The translations under genes and the position numbers were made by a program. This document shows, piece by piece, positions 24,001 through 34,175 of a DNA stretch of 64,000 nt; within the stretch, counting starts at the first letter, position 1; each line of letters begins with the position of its first letter. The notes beneath the pieces are model-generated. The model was not told the origin of the DNA and did no database searches. It saw only the letters and a list, made by a program, of their open reading frames with translations. Origin of the DNA: Annona cherimola. Taxonomy: Eukaryota > Streptophyta > Magnoliopsida > Magnoliales > Annonaceae. The stretch spans positions 42,573,452 through 42,637,451 of the forward strand of contig CM059972.1 of assembly GCA_030490835.1 (NCBI GenBank), written 5' to 3'.

Positions 24001-24641
24001 ATGATTTTTATGAAATGTTTATGAAAAGTTTATGAAAAAGTTTCTGCTCTGCAGGTAGTTGATCACTTGCTAAGTGTCTCTACTGAATGGAGGTAAATGT
24101 TTTTAAAGAATGTTGCTTTCAAAATGAATTGCATGAAAACCCTAAGCTTTCTTACTGAGTTATCACTCACGTTTTGTTTTCCAAACCCAAAGATAGGTGG
24201 AAGGAAGGAGGCAAGGAGCACAGGTGGAGATTCAAGGATGAATGAATTTCCATGAGTACCTGTATATGAATCTAAGGGTTGTATGATTATAAGAATGTTA
24301 ACAATTAAATTGTTATTCGATGTTGTAAAAGAATTATTCTATGTTTTATGCCTATGGATTGGCGAAATTTTTTTTATGGGTAAATGCTAAGGCATGAAAT
24401 ATCATGATATGGTTAAGTATGAAGATTTTGAGATGACATGTGTAACTCTCAAATGATATAATGGCCAAAAATGGCATTTGATGGAAATAGAATGTATAAA
24501 TGATATAAAATCCTAAGGAGTTAGGATTAACTGGATAAATATCCGTTAAAACCCGCAGTGTGACAAGGCAAAAATCCTGATCACGTTTAGCAGCCGAACG
24601 ATCTTGAGGTAAGGTTGTGTCGCTCGGGTTTGGGCGCCACA
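21055..24641 (+). repeat. 5' LTR of chromovirus-1
   Basis: The 3587-bp LTR starts TGTGAAACCCCAACC and ends GGGCGCCACA. It contains two covarying hairpins (CGCCTACAAGGCG at 21369-21381; GACGTAGAAACGTC at 21529-21542), a TATA-like CTCTATAAGGGG near 21853, the donor-like GGTAAGCAAGC (23454-23464), the partner GCTTTCTTAC (24146-24155), the hairpin 24156-24169 and ATAGG near 24195. The 143-codon minus-strand ORF seen in both LTR copies is a by-product of LTR duplication. Confidence 0.92.
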
Positions 24642-24646
24642 GAGAA

Positions 24647-24658
24647 TGGTATCAAAGC
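24647..24658 (+). promoter_or_regulatory. Primer binding site of chromovirus-1 (initiator tRNA-Met)
   Basis: TGGTATCAAAGC lies five bases after the LTR end; the canonical plant form is TGGTATCAGAGC. Two further PBS-like copies lie at 24731-24742 and 25191-25200. Confidence 0.8.
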
Positions 24659-24730
24659 AAGGATTGTTAAATAGGCGGGAGAAGGAGAAAATAATGGATG
24701 ATGAAAGTATAGGTCTGATGCCACAAGTAA

Positions 24731-24742
24731 TGGTATCAGAGC
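24731..24742 (+). repeat. Second PBS-like copy
   Basis: A perfect TGGTATCAGAGC, preceded by GCCACAAGTAA, which resembles the LTR end plus the gap before the true PBS. A third, shorter copy (TGGTATCAGA, 25191-25200) is preceded by ACCACAGAAGT. Confidence 0.6.
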
Positions 24743-25190
24743 ATGGACTGATAAATAGACGTGGAAAAGTTTAAGTGTAATGATTAAATATGATATGCAT
24801 GATTTTATGGTGAATGCATAAGTGATTATCATGATAGGATGCATGATATATGATGATGCTAGTAGTGAAATTTATGATGATGAATAATATCACATGATTG
24901 TGATTGTGTGAATTGTCACGTTAAGATGCTAAGACTTTGTTTTATGAGTGGATGCTTTGATAATGAGCATGATATGATTAGTTATGATGATATAACTATC
25001 TCTAAGGATTTTGAATGCATAAAATGTATGCATGTGATATGATAGCTATGTTTATGAGATTAGATCATATGTCTATGTGACAAGATGATAAGTATGTGAT
25101 TGAGATGATAGCTATGAGATGAGATGAAATCTATGTGAATGGATGATAAGCTATATCTATGTGATATGATAGGTATGATACCACAGAAGT
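24743..25190 (+). other. Low-complexity leader of chromovirus-1
   Basis: It is rich in GATATGAT, TATGTGAT and GATGATA words and has no gag-like reading frame. It replaces the N-terminal and capsid part of gag. It looks like slippage-expanded sequence between the second and third PBS-like copies. Confidence 0.5.
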
Positions 25191-25200
25191 TGGTATCAGA

Positions 25201-25371
25201 TGTTATGTTTGTAATTAGGTAGGGCACATCGCCCCGAATTATCCAAATAAGGTACAAATGTTGCAAAGGCAAGGAAGATCAGCTCAGTCAAGGTTAATAG
25301 AAGCAGCTAACAGACAGGTTACTTCTACGAACCTGGTACATGTGCATGGAGTCACGAGAGCAAGAGGATGA
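25201..25371 (+). pseudogene. Gag zinc-knuckle remnant of chromovirus-1
   Basis: The frame from 25201 reads CYVCN, stop, VGHIAPNY, i.e. CX2CX4HX4C with the last Cys changed to Tyr and a TAG inside. It then stays open for about 40 codons rich in Gln, Arg and Ala, as in the region after the knuckle of chromovirus Gag, to a TGA at 25369-25371. It is non-functional. Confidence 0.65.
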
Positions 25372-25549
25372 GGTGGTTACAGGTATGGATTAAATTTTAG
25401 AAATTTTGGCAATGACTTAGTTTGATTTTGATGATGATCATTTAATCATAAATTGCCAATATGTAACCACGCATGCACTACCTGTAGAGGAAATCGATCA
25501 AATAATACAGGTGAAATTTTTATATGTAGGTTAGCTATGATTAATTAAA

Positions 25550-25639
25550 TGTGTTGATTTTCAATGGAACAAATATTCTGAAAACAAGAATATTTGGAAA
25601 CTCAGAGAAGAAGTAGAAAGGGAATACCCAATTATTTAA
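25550..25639 (+). pseudogene. End of the integrase chromodomain, chromovirus-1
   Basis: A 29-codon frame ends with EVEREYPII before a TAA at 25637-25639. It fits the terminal chromodomain pattern of plant chromoviruses (V.V.W..., ATWE.E..M...YP.LF), with VDFQW, IWKLREEVE and YP in the right order. It supports placing these long LTRs in the chromovirus lineage. All of pol upstream of it is deleted. Confidence 0.6.
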
Positions 25640-25668
25640 AGAAGAGACGGTTTCGGGACGAAACCTGT

Positions 25669-25685
25669 TATAAGGGGGGGAGGAT
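25669..25685 (+). promoter_or_regulatory. Polypurine tract of chromovirus-1
   Basis: TATAAGGGGGGGAGGAT lies directly before the second LTR. The preceding GGGACGAAACCTGTTATA is shared with chromovirus-2, inverted at 40084-40112. Confidence 0.88.
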
Positions 25686-28019
25686 TGTGAAACCCCAACC
25701 TAAGGAGGATTTAATGTGTGCATTGAACATGTACATGTGACTTATATATGAATTAAATAGAATTTTTGGATGATTTTAGAATTTTAGAATATTTTGAATT
25801 AGGGTTTCCATTGGAAACGACGATTAAAAATTTAATCGCCGGAGCCCAAAGTCAGTCGGAATGAACCGAGGGGATTAATGAGGATTTAATGATGACAATG
25901 TGTCATGAATAATCATTTTAGTTACCATGATTTAATTTATGGGGATTAAAGTATAATTATGGAATTAAGATGAAAAATGATGGAAAATTCATAACCTGAC
26001 GCCTACAAGGCGGATTTCGATGAAATTTGAAAGATAAGCTCATGACGGACGGTGGGACTAATCTTATGAATGGATTGGATTAAGGAAATCATGATGGGAT
26101 TAGGGTAATAATTAATTATTTTTATTCCCAAATCCAAAAGATAAATTCAAGTGGTCATAACTTGACGTAGAAACGTCGGTTTGAGATGAAATTTGAAAAG
26201 ATGGAATAAAATTGTGAAATCTATGAGATGAATGGAATGGATTAAGATAATTATGATGGGAAGTTTTTTTCTTAGAGAGAAAGTAACAAGTTGCTTAAGA
26301 GCTAAGTAAAGAAGGGCAATTGTGGACAAGTGGACGGTTTTGATTAAAGCAGATTTTTGGATTTTTGAAAAATGGTAGAAAGTGAATTTACTTGGCTGTG
26401 AGTTCACCAGAACATAAGAGGATAAGAGGGCATTCAATGGCTGTACAAAATGCAGCAACAAGTGGGGCCTATAGCTTGAAATTCCGGCTCTATAAGGGGG
26501 ATAATCGGTCATGTGGAAGTGAGATGTTGGAAAATATTTTCTAAGTGCTGAAACTTGCACCCCAAGGCAGCAGCTCACGTCCAGCTCTAGACCAGCAAGG
26601 AGGAAGGAAAAATAAGGAAAAACAAAGGGGAAAAGGTGGGATTACCCAATTAATCAAGTAAGTATATGATTATTTTAATTTTATGCCTCAAATCTGGAAG
26701 TTATATGATGTTGTAAACTAAAATATGAACGGAACAGTAAATTGATAAGGAACAACCAATTTTTCAGGTTAAAAGGATAATCCAGTTGCAAATTAGAAAT
26801 TCGAGAAAATCAACCAGAACAGGGTTGTATGGGTGGCAGGATCAGCTGCACCAAGGGATTTTTAAAACTTTTTATACAAGATATTTTGATCTGAAAATTT
26901 TACAGGATATATAATAAATATTTAGTATCACACTAATAAAATAAAAATTAGGTTTGGATGGGTATAAATATACCCCATAATTAACGTGATTCAGGCTATT
27001 AGAAAATGGATTCTGGTGTCTAGCAGAGTAAAAAAACCAAAATAAATAGAAATGCTAAATATTTAATGATGTAAATATTTATTTTAGTCAATTAATGTAG
27101 TTATTAAGGTATGGTAGAAATTTAAGATAAAAAATGCTTGATTTGATATTAATTCAAGATTTTGAGATTTCAGTATGCCTGATTTCAGCATATGTGGATA
27201 GTTGGAGAAACAATAAAAAAGAAATATGAAACCTTTGTAGAAATGATCCAAATTGATATATATGTTAATACCCTAAATTTGGATTAAGAAAAGTGGGATT
27301 ATTTTCTGAAAATTCGTATTTATAAATCTGCTTAGGGTTATGTGTCAAAAGACACGTTAAACGGGTGAAAAATGGGTTCCAAAGTTGCCGTTTTGGAAAC
27401 CTATGATTAGTAGATTTAAATTCCATAAAAATACCATAAGTAAAGTGGTAATTAAGGATAATTATCATGTTAAAATTCGGATTAAATTGCTGACTTGGAA
27501 AATTTTATGAAATTCCTCATATATGTGTTGTTAAATGACTATATGTGAAAGGATAGACATGCATGAGTGGTAAATGACTTATGTAATTTGGTTTTGTGCA
27601 AAAATACATGAAAATATGATAAATTTTGTGCATATATTTCTTTTTATAATTGCATGATGTTAATCTCAAATTTTGGGATTAATTAATGAGGCTTAAGGCA
27701 ACAACGGGTGCTTAAAATGAGCAACGATGTGTGAATTTTGGAAAAGGAGTGAAAAATAGCTTAAGAAAGGTAACGAGCCATTAAATAATATTTATTGGAT
27801 GATTATTATGCGATTGAATGATTACCCTACTTAGGGGACTAATTGTGATGTGTAATAGCCCATGTAATGCACAAGCATGTGCTATACGGGCATAACAACT
27901 TGAGAAGTCGAAGGAATCATGTATGTTAATGAAATGGGTTGGAAAACTGAGTTGAATGCAAGCAAAGGAAATATATGAATGTTATATGATTCTTATATGT
28001 ATAGGCAAAGGCAAAGGGA
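25686..28019 (+). repeat. Truncated 3' LTR of chromovirus-1
   Basis: It matches 21055-23428 and stops at AAAGGGA (28019), where the first LTR continues ATAAGC but this copy passes into the Athila-2 env-like sequence (CCTGCAGG). The last 1.2 kb, including the whole donor-to-acceptor segment, are missing. Confidence 0.9.
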
Positions 28020-28868
28020 CCTGCAGGTGGTTGAGATGAGGAACCTGCAAGTGGTTGTGCTGTGGGATGAGTGATCGCGGTTTGGACTTGGGGCGGTGCT
28101 CGGAAGGATAGATCATCTACAATGGCCTAGCAGTTCAGCACTTCTTCTGTCGCCTCCCATCGGACTCCCGCCCTTTTGCATAGCCCTGTGATCAATGATG
28201 GGAACCAGTAACTGCATTGGCGCATATTTGGTTATATAGGAGCCTCCCCACATCAATAGATAGGCCGGAGTAGGTGACATGCAAGAGAATCGCCTTGTCC
28301 ATAGTAACCTCGCTCACATGGGTCGACGACATAAGTCTGGCCAAGACAAAGTAGAATAGCATCTTCCCATGGTAGCGTATATTCTCACGCTTGAAGGATG
28401 TAAGTTGCCCACCCGTCAATTTCCATGTGGGTGGCCTTTCACAGTAGTCCCGGGTGATGACAGTGATATCCCTATCCTCTCCCTCCAGTGTGCCTCATAT
28501 TGATCCAGGTGATCAAAATTTGGTGTCTCATAGAAAGCGTTGATTGCTTCGGGATGAAATAGAATTATCTTGCCGTGGACCTTGACTGTGCCCTGATCGT
28601 GCTCCAAAGTGTTGGCGTAGAACTCCTTTACCACAGGTACAATAGCTGGCTGTGGTTGCGCCATAAACTTTTGCCAACCCCGGGCATTGAGGTCATTTAT
28701 GAAGTCATCAGAGAATGAGTCGATCTTTATCCCCCTCTCAGGAATCAAATGTCATTTCTGTAAGGAGTTCGTATACCGCTTAAAAGCCTGAGCTGAAACG
28801 AAGCAGTTTGCGTCAAAATTGATTGGGTCTTGTATTTTCTTCCTCTTTGCAGAAGATGACGAGGCCAT
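28020..28868 (-). pseudogene. N-terminal part of the Athila-2 env-like ORF
   Basis: ATG at 28868-28866 opens a Ser-rich start and a basic patch (SSSSAKRKK). After a frameshift near 28750 it continues with ARGWQKFMAQP, VVKEFYANT and a frame reading to 28416. A second frameshift near 28418 leads to LTSFKREN, KMLFYFVLARLM and LHVTYSGLSIDVGRLLYNQI, ending near 28192. The VKEFYAN and IYNQI-type pattern is that of the domain named putative plant transposon protein in Athila-like ORF2. After 28190 the frame is Ser/Thr/Pro-rich up to the junction with the chromovirus LTR. In the intact element this gene lay downstream of pol. Confidence 0.7.
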
Positions 28869-29829
28869 ATCTCCAATACGAACACACAATCCACTAAAAC
28901 GGCAATCCACAACCAATGTCACCCAATCAACACACCAACTCCAAACAAAACTCCAAGTCACCCTTCCAATCACAAAATATCAATCCCAACGCACCAATTG
29001 TTGCATTCAACCCACACAAGGCATCCAATATATGAATAATAGCAATTCAATCAAGGATTAATAGGCATTACCCACTGGCTTGCTTGAAAACTTGGAGTCT
29101 TGCAGGCTATCTGCAATGGCGCCGGGGATCGGATGGCCGGCGCCTAGGCGCCAATCGACTGAGTTCGAAAACTCAGCGTCAGCCGGAAATGGAGAAGAGA
29201 ATGGGAGATAAAATGGGAAGCAAATGAAGGGGAAATGGAGAGGAAATGTATGGTAGTAATGAGGCTTAGGATTGGAGATAGAAATACTTGATTTTGGGTG
29301 GATTTGAGTGGAATCTAGAAATGGGGAAAAGATGGAAATGGAATGGAAAATGAAAATGTTGGAATGGAGATGAGATTGGGGAAGAAATGGGAGTTTAATG
29401 GAGTTGGAATGGAGTGGAATCTGCTTGCTTGGGTTTGGAGGGGAAAAGGAAGAAGAAAAACGGTGTCGGGGCTTGGGGTTAGGGTTTTAACCCTAACCCG
29501 AAGTCTTATAACTCATCCGAGTTGCGTTGTCCACGATTCGACAACGGGACGCCGCTGCTGTGGTGCCTAGGCGCCACTTACGCATTTCATAAAATCCGGG
29601 ATCTTCATCATGGCGCCGGGGCACCATATTAGGGGGCCGCAGTGCCACTACTCTTTAGCTGCCTTTCTGAATTTGGCCCCCAAACTTCTTCCTAGCATGA
29701 CATCCATGATCTTGAGCTCCAAATAAAAATCTTACATATCAAAAGAAGTAGAAATGAGCAATGGGTTGTCTCCCATTCAGCGCTAAGTTTAACGTCCTCA
29801 GCCCGACGTTCCCATTGTCTATGGATCTT
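28869..29829 (-). mobile_element. Spacer between pol and env-like gene of Athila-2
   Basis: In element sense it begins with the conserved stretch just after integrase (GACGTTAAACTTAGCGCTGA, 29786-29805), then GC-rich GGCGCC palindromes (29560-29640). Next comes a pyrimidine-rich tract of about 300 bases (29160-29470) built on CCATTTCC-like words, the perfect palindrome GGCGCCTAGGCGCC (29139-29152), and a leader to the ATG at 28868. Athila env-like genes are thought to be made from a spliced RNA, so the tract could be a 3' splice region; that is inference. Confidence 0.55.
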
Positions 29830-30994
29830 TCAATACCACCACCTCCTTGCAGCGCTGCAAATCGTCCCCCATATAATGCTTTAAGCGCTGCCCATTCACA
29901 ATAAAACTGCTACCAGACATCTCATTGAGTACTTCCACCGCCCCTTGCTCAGTTGCCTTTAGCACGATAAATGGTTCTGACCATCACGGTTTGAATTTCC
30001 CTTGAAACAACTTCAATCTGGAATTGAAAAGCAAGACTTTTTGACGTGGATCGAACTTCCTTGGCAGAATCTTCTTATCATGCCATTTCTTCACTTTTTT
30101 CTTGTAAATCTTGGCATTTTCGTTCGCCTGCATTCTGAATTCATCTAACTCATTAAGCTACAGCGGTCGACGCTCCCCAGCTTGTTGCATGTCCAGGTTT
30201 AGTTTCTTGATCGTCCAATAAGTGTTATGCTCCAACTCAAGCGGTAGATTGCAAGCTTTTCCGTAAACTAGTTGGTAAGGAGACATTCCAAACTGAGTTT
30301 TGTAGTCGGTTCGATATGCCCATAGCGTGTCATCCAACTTGATAGACTAATCCTTGCGAGATGACCTAATTGTTTTCTCCAGAATTTGTTTCAGTTCTCT
30401 GTTGGCCAACTCGCCTTGTACATTGGCTTGTGGATGATATGTTGTGGTCACCCTGTGGCATACTCTATATTTGTTCAAGATCGCCATGAACTGCCGCTAC
30501 AAAAATGTGAACCTCCGTCACTAATAATCACCCGCGAAGTGCCAAAATGCGTAAAGATATTCTTCTTTACGAACTTGAGAACTGTTTTGGCGTTGCCCGC
30601 TGGAGTAGGTATTGCTTCAACCCATTTGGACACATAATCCACTGATACCAAAATATATTGATTGCCAAAAGAAGGGATGAAGGATCTCATGATGTCTATA
30701 CCCCATACATCGAATATTTCCACTTCGATTACATTAGCGAGTGGCATTTCATGTCTCTTTGAGATATTACTGTACACTGGCATTGATCGCACCTTTTGAC
30801 ATAGAGATGAGCGTCTTTGAATAACGATGGCCAATAAAACCCCAATTGGAGTACTTTGGCTGCAGTTTTGTCTCCTTGGAAGTGACCCCCATATGGTGAT
30901 GAATGGAAGCTTTGCAGTATAAGTTCCCTTTCATATTTTGGAATACATCTCCTATATAATTTATCTGGGCATTGTTTGAACAAAAATGGATCAT
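29830..30994 (-). pseudogene. Integrase of Athila-2
   Basis: The minus-strand segments in order are: an HHCC-type zinc region (YIGDVF near 30950; HSSPYGGHFQGDKTA; then CDQCQ near 30780); the catalytic core with WGIDIMRSF (first Asp), WVEAIPT and ISDGGSHFC (second Asp); then after a frame change HPQANVQGELANRELK with the catalytic Glu (about 30415-30460); LWAYRTDYKTQFGMSPYQLVYGK (about 30270-30335); and a basic tail with KKVKKWHDK (about 30075). Stops near 30350 and 30160 and at least one frameshift disable it. The motifs are of the Ty3/gypsy Athila/Tat branch. Confidence 0.85.
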
Positions 30995-31151
30995 TTCAGA
31001 AATAATATTTCACGTCATGGAGAAATTTTTTCTTTTTCTGTGAATTCATCTTCGGAGGCAATAATCCATTGACGATATAATTTATGAAATCTGCATACCA
31101 TGGTGGACTGCCTTGGGAGATTGAAAATAGCTGCTCATCCAGGAACACTTC

Positions 31152-31862
31152 TCAGATTTGCTCCATGTCTTGGACCGACTGGTTTCTCTCGAGACGAGAT
31201 AAGCGGTCAGCGACTTGGTTTTCAGCTCCCTTCCGGTCTTTAATTTCCAGGTTGAACTCTTGTAGCAATAAGACCCACCAGATCAAGCGCGACTTTGCAT
31301 CTTTCTTCTCGATCAAGTACTTAATGGCCGAATGGTCTGTATATACAATCGCCTTAGTTCCCACCAGATATGCTCTGAACTTGTCGAATGCAAATACCAC
31401 CGCCAGTAATTCCTTTTTTGTTGTGGTATAATTCATCTGCGCCTCATTCAAGGATTGGCTGGCATAATAGATGGAGTGAAATACTTTGTTCTTTCTCTGG
31501 CCCAACACTGCTCCCATTGCATAATCGCTTGCATCGCACATTAATTCAAACGGGAGATTCCATTCGGGAGAGATAATGATTGGCGCTAATACCAATCTCT
31601 TTTTCAGTTCATGGAATGATTACACGCATTCATTATTGAACTCGAATGACACATCATTTTCCAGCAGTGAACATAGCATCTTGGTTATCTTTGAAAAGTC
31701 TTTAATGAATCTTCTGTAGAACCCCGCATGCCCTAGAAAGCTGTGAATGCCTTTGACTGATGTGGGAGGAGGAAGTTTCTCGATTGTCTCAATTTTGGCT
31801 TTGTCGATTTCAATTTCCTGTTTGGAAACCCGGTGCCCGAGTACTATACCCTCTTGCACCAT
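31152..31862 (-). pseudogene. RNase H and connection domain of Athila-2
   Basis: 31620-31862 reads VLGHRVSKQEIEIDKAKIE and SFLGHAGFYRRFIKDFSKI, the connection after reverse transcriptase. 31152-31595 reads [19 protein letters not shown] (catalytic Asp), [29 protein letters not shown] (catalytic Glu), [11 protein letters not shown] (catalytic Asp) and ADRLSRLE. A stop and a short frame change near 31600-31620 separate the two. The active-site residues are kept, unlike the reverse transcriptase. Confidence 0.85.
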
Positions 31863-31877
31863 AAAGTGACAATTTTC

Positions 31878-32741
31878 CTAGTTGAGAACCAGGTTCGTAT
31901 CCTCGCAATGTTGAAGTATTTTTGAAAGATTTATGAGGCACTCGTCATAGGAATTCCCAAATACGGAGAAATCATTCATAAATACCTCTAGAAAGTCTTC
32001 CAACATATCAGTGAAAATGGCCATCATACAACGCTGGAATGTTGCTGGTGCATTGCATAGGCCAAATGGCATTCGCCTGAATGCGAATGTGCTGTATGGA
32101 CATGTGAACGTGGTCTTCTCTTGGTCTTCAACTGCTATCATGATCTGGTGGTAACCTAAATAACTATCCAGAAAATAATAAAACTCCTGCCCTGCTAACC
32201 TATCAAGCATCTGGTCAATGAATGGGAGCGGAAAATGATCTTTTCTGGTGGCTTTGTTCAGCTTCCGGTAGTCCATACAAACTCTCCAACCAATAACTGT
32301 CTTAGTTAGAATCAACTCATTATTCTTGTTGGAAACTACCATCATTCCACCTTTCTTTGAGACACACTGCACCGGGCTGACCCAAGAGCTGTCAGAGATT
32401 GGATATATAATGCCTGCATCTAGCCATTTGATGACCTCCTTTTTGACTACTTCTTTCATAATGGGATTCAGTCTTCTCTGCAGTTCAATAGACGGCCTGG
32501 AATTCTCCTCCACTTCAATTTTATGCATACAGAAAGATGGGCTATTTCCTCTGATATCTACAATGATCCCTCCTATAGCCTTTTTGTGATTCCTAAGCAC
32601 CCTGATCAATTTTTCTTCTTGAATGGGATCCAATGCAGAAGAAATGATAATCGAGAGTGAGGATTCAACTCCTTGGTAGACATATCTTAGATGATTTGGT
32701 AGAGATTTCAACTCCAGAATAGGCAGCTCATCAATTGATGG
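31878..32741 (-). pseudogene. Reverse transcriptase of Athila-2, active site changed
   Basis: An open frame of 277 codons covers ELPILELKSLPNHLRYVY (linker after protease), GIIYPISDSSWVSPVQ, WRVCMDYRKLNKAT, DHFPLPFIDQMLDRLAGQ, FAFRRMPFGLCNAPATFQRCM and EVFMNDFSVFGNSYDEC. The catalytic box is FMND instead of F/YxDD, so the second Asp is Asn and the enzyme would be inactive. FLDSYLGYHQI also departs from the usual FLDGYSGY. A TAG ends the frame at 31878, where Trp is usual, and the reading resumes in the same frame. Upstream (protease, gag) was separated by the chromovirus-2 insertion at 32742. Confidence 0.9.
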
Positions 32742-33337
32742 TGTGGAGCTCCAACCCGAGACGTCACATCCTTACTCCAAGACCTTATCGATTAGTAAAT
32801 GTGAATTAGGATTGTTGCCCTGATCACGCGGCGGCTTGTTAATTGGATCTCGTCCAAAAAAAAATTTCGTTTCATTTCTTTTATCTATCATCATTCATTT
32901 CTTTGCATTCCACACCCTTCATCTTACAAGCGATGATACACTTGCAATAAATTGCTTATATCATTTATAAAATCTCATCTTGCTCTTCTACAATAAGAGT
33001 CTTCTTGACGTAATCATGACATTTTTATACAGACATACATACATCCAATCGTTAGTTTACATAGAACTCAGAACTTTAAATAAATTCATATACATCCGCT
33101 TAAAACATTAAGGCATATCATCTCACATATCATGGCTAATCATTTTAGCCCACATTTGCATATCATCTCTTACATTTCCTTAGATGCTCAGGTCCATGAC
33201 CTCTTGAGCTTCCTAGTACCTGTCAAAGGTTTAAGAAAATAAATGTGAGTGATAACTCAGTAAGCAAACATTTTGGGGCAAGATTTTCCTTTAAAATATT
33301 TCCATAAACATCTTTGACATAAACTTTCTTCGGCGAT

Positions 33338-33598
33338 GGACATTTATATGTCCTAAAACATTTTTCTTCATAAATCCTTTTTGGAAACGGACATTCATAT
33401 GTCCTAAAATATTTTTCACATAAACTCTTTGGCAATGGACATTTATATGTCCTAAAATATTTTTCTTTATAAATCCTTTTGGAAACGGACATTCATATGT
33501 CCTAAAATATTTTTCACATAAACTCTTTGGCAATGGACATTCTCATGTCCAAATACATTTTCCATTTAAGCACTTTGGCAATGGGCATTCTTATGTCC
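33338..33598. repeat. Tandem array of six hairpins, 48-51 bp period
   Basis: GGACATTTATATGTCC and variants start at 33338, 33389, 33437, 33487, 33535 and 33583. The spacer is a conserved CTAAAATATTTTTC..ATAAA..CTTTGG. Units alternate (TTTAT and TTCAT loops in the first four), suggesting a two-unit higher order. The stem GGACAT/ATGTCC is kept while loops vary. A degenerate array with the same period is in the other LTR at 62424-62690. Confidence 0.85.
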
Positions 33599-34175
33599 AT
33601 AAACACTTTTCACATAAATCCTTTCTATAATCCCTGTCTTGGGGCTTGTTTATAACAAACACGGCATAAAACACATAATCCATTTTCATGAAAGCATTTG
33701 CATAGAAAACATTTTCTTTCAACCTTATTGTTTACACTTTTGTGTAAAACACCTTGTTTTTTAGGATAACTTGTTCATAATGGCTCATAAAATCCTATTT
33801 AGGATAACTTTTTGTAAAAATACTTTTATGTCTCAATCTTTGGGTTTTTCAAAAGCAAAACATATGCAAATGCATTTCTCCCCATCCAGTAGGGATACTT
33901 AGCAAACGATCATTCTACCTTTTGGAAAAGAATTCATCATTAACAGCACACTAGCCAGGTAGCCGTTCCTTCATCTTCTCCCATCTCAAGGAGGGCGCCG
34001 CTGGCCTCTTGCCATCCCTTAGTGACTTGGTCATATGTAGAGTGGGCCTCGGTCCATCTCCGACCATGCTCTACAACCGACTTATTTCTTGTATTGGTGC
34101 ACCATACATCATCATCACAGACCGCAGTCTCTGTGATTTAAATTATCACAGACTGTAGCCCGTGTCCTTTTAAAA

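Larger units (their letters stand above)
21055..28019 (+). mobile_element. Chromovirus-1: deletion derivative with 1-kb interior
   Basis: The layout is LTR (21055-24641), primer site, gag remnant, chromodomain remnant, PPT, and truncated second LTR (25686-28019). The two LTRs are alignable throughout their shared part, with modest divergence and small indels (for instance a deletion near 26745). The interior retains only a gag zinc knuckle and the end of the chromodomain, so protease, reverse transcriptase, RNase H and integrase are lost. It is inserted in the Athila-2 env-like gene. The loss of about 1.2 kb from the 3' LTR removes the second target duplication. Confidence 0.9.

Noticed and set aside
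21512..26578. A 143-codon minus-strand ORF present twice (21512-21943 and 26147-26578)
   Set aside because: Both copies lie at the same place in the two LTRs of one element. The conservation is explained by LTR identity, and the peptide shows no domain.
28819..29061. Plus-strand ORF of 80 codons in the env-like start region
   Set aside because: Shadow of the Athila-2 env-like gene and its leader on the minus strand.
31084..32589. Plus-strand ORFs at 31084-31431, 31388-31576 and 32326-32589
   Set aside because: Antisense shadows of RNase H and reverse transcriptase on the minus strand.
33338..33598. CRISPR-like look of evenly spaced short repeats
   Set aside because: Eukaryotic context, hairpins with short loops and near-identical spacers; it is a tandem repeat in an LTR.
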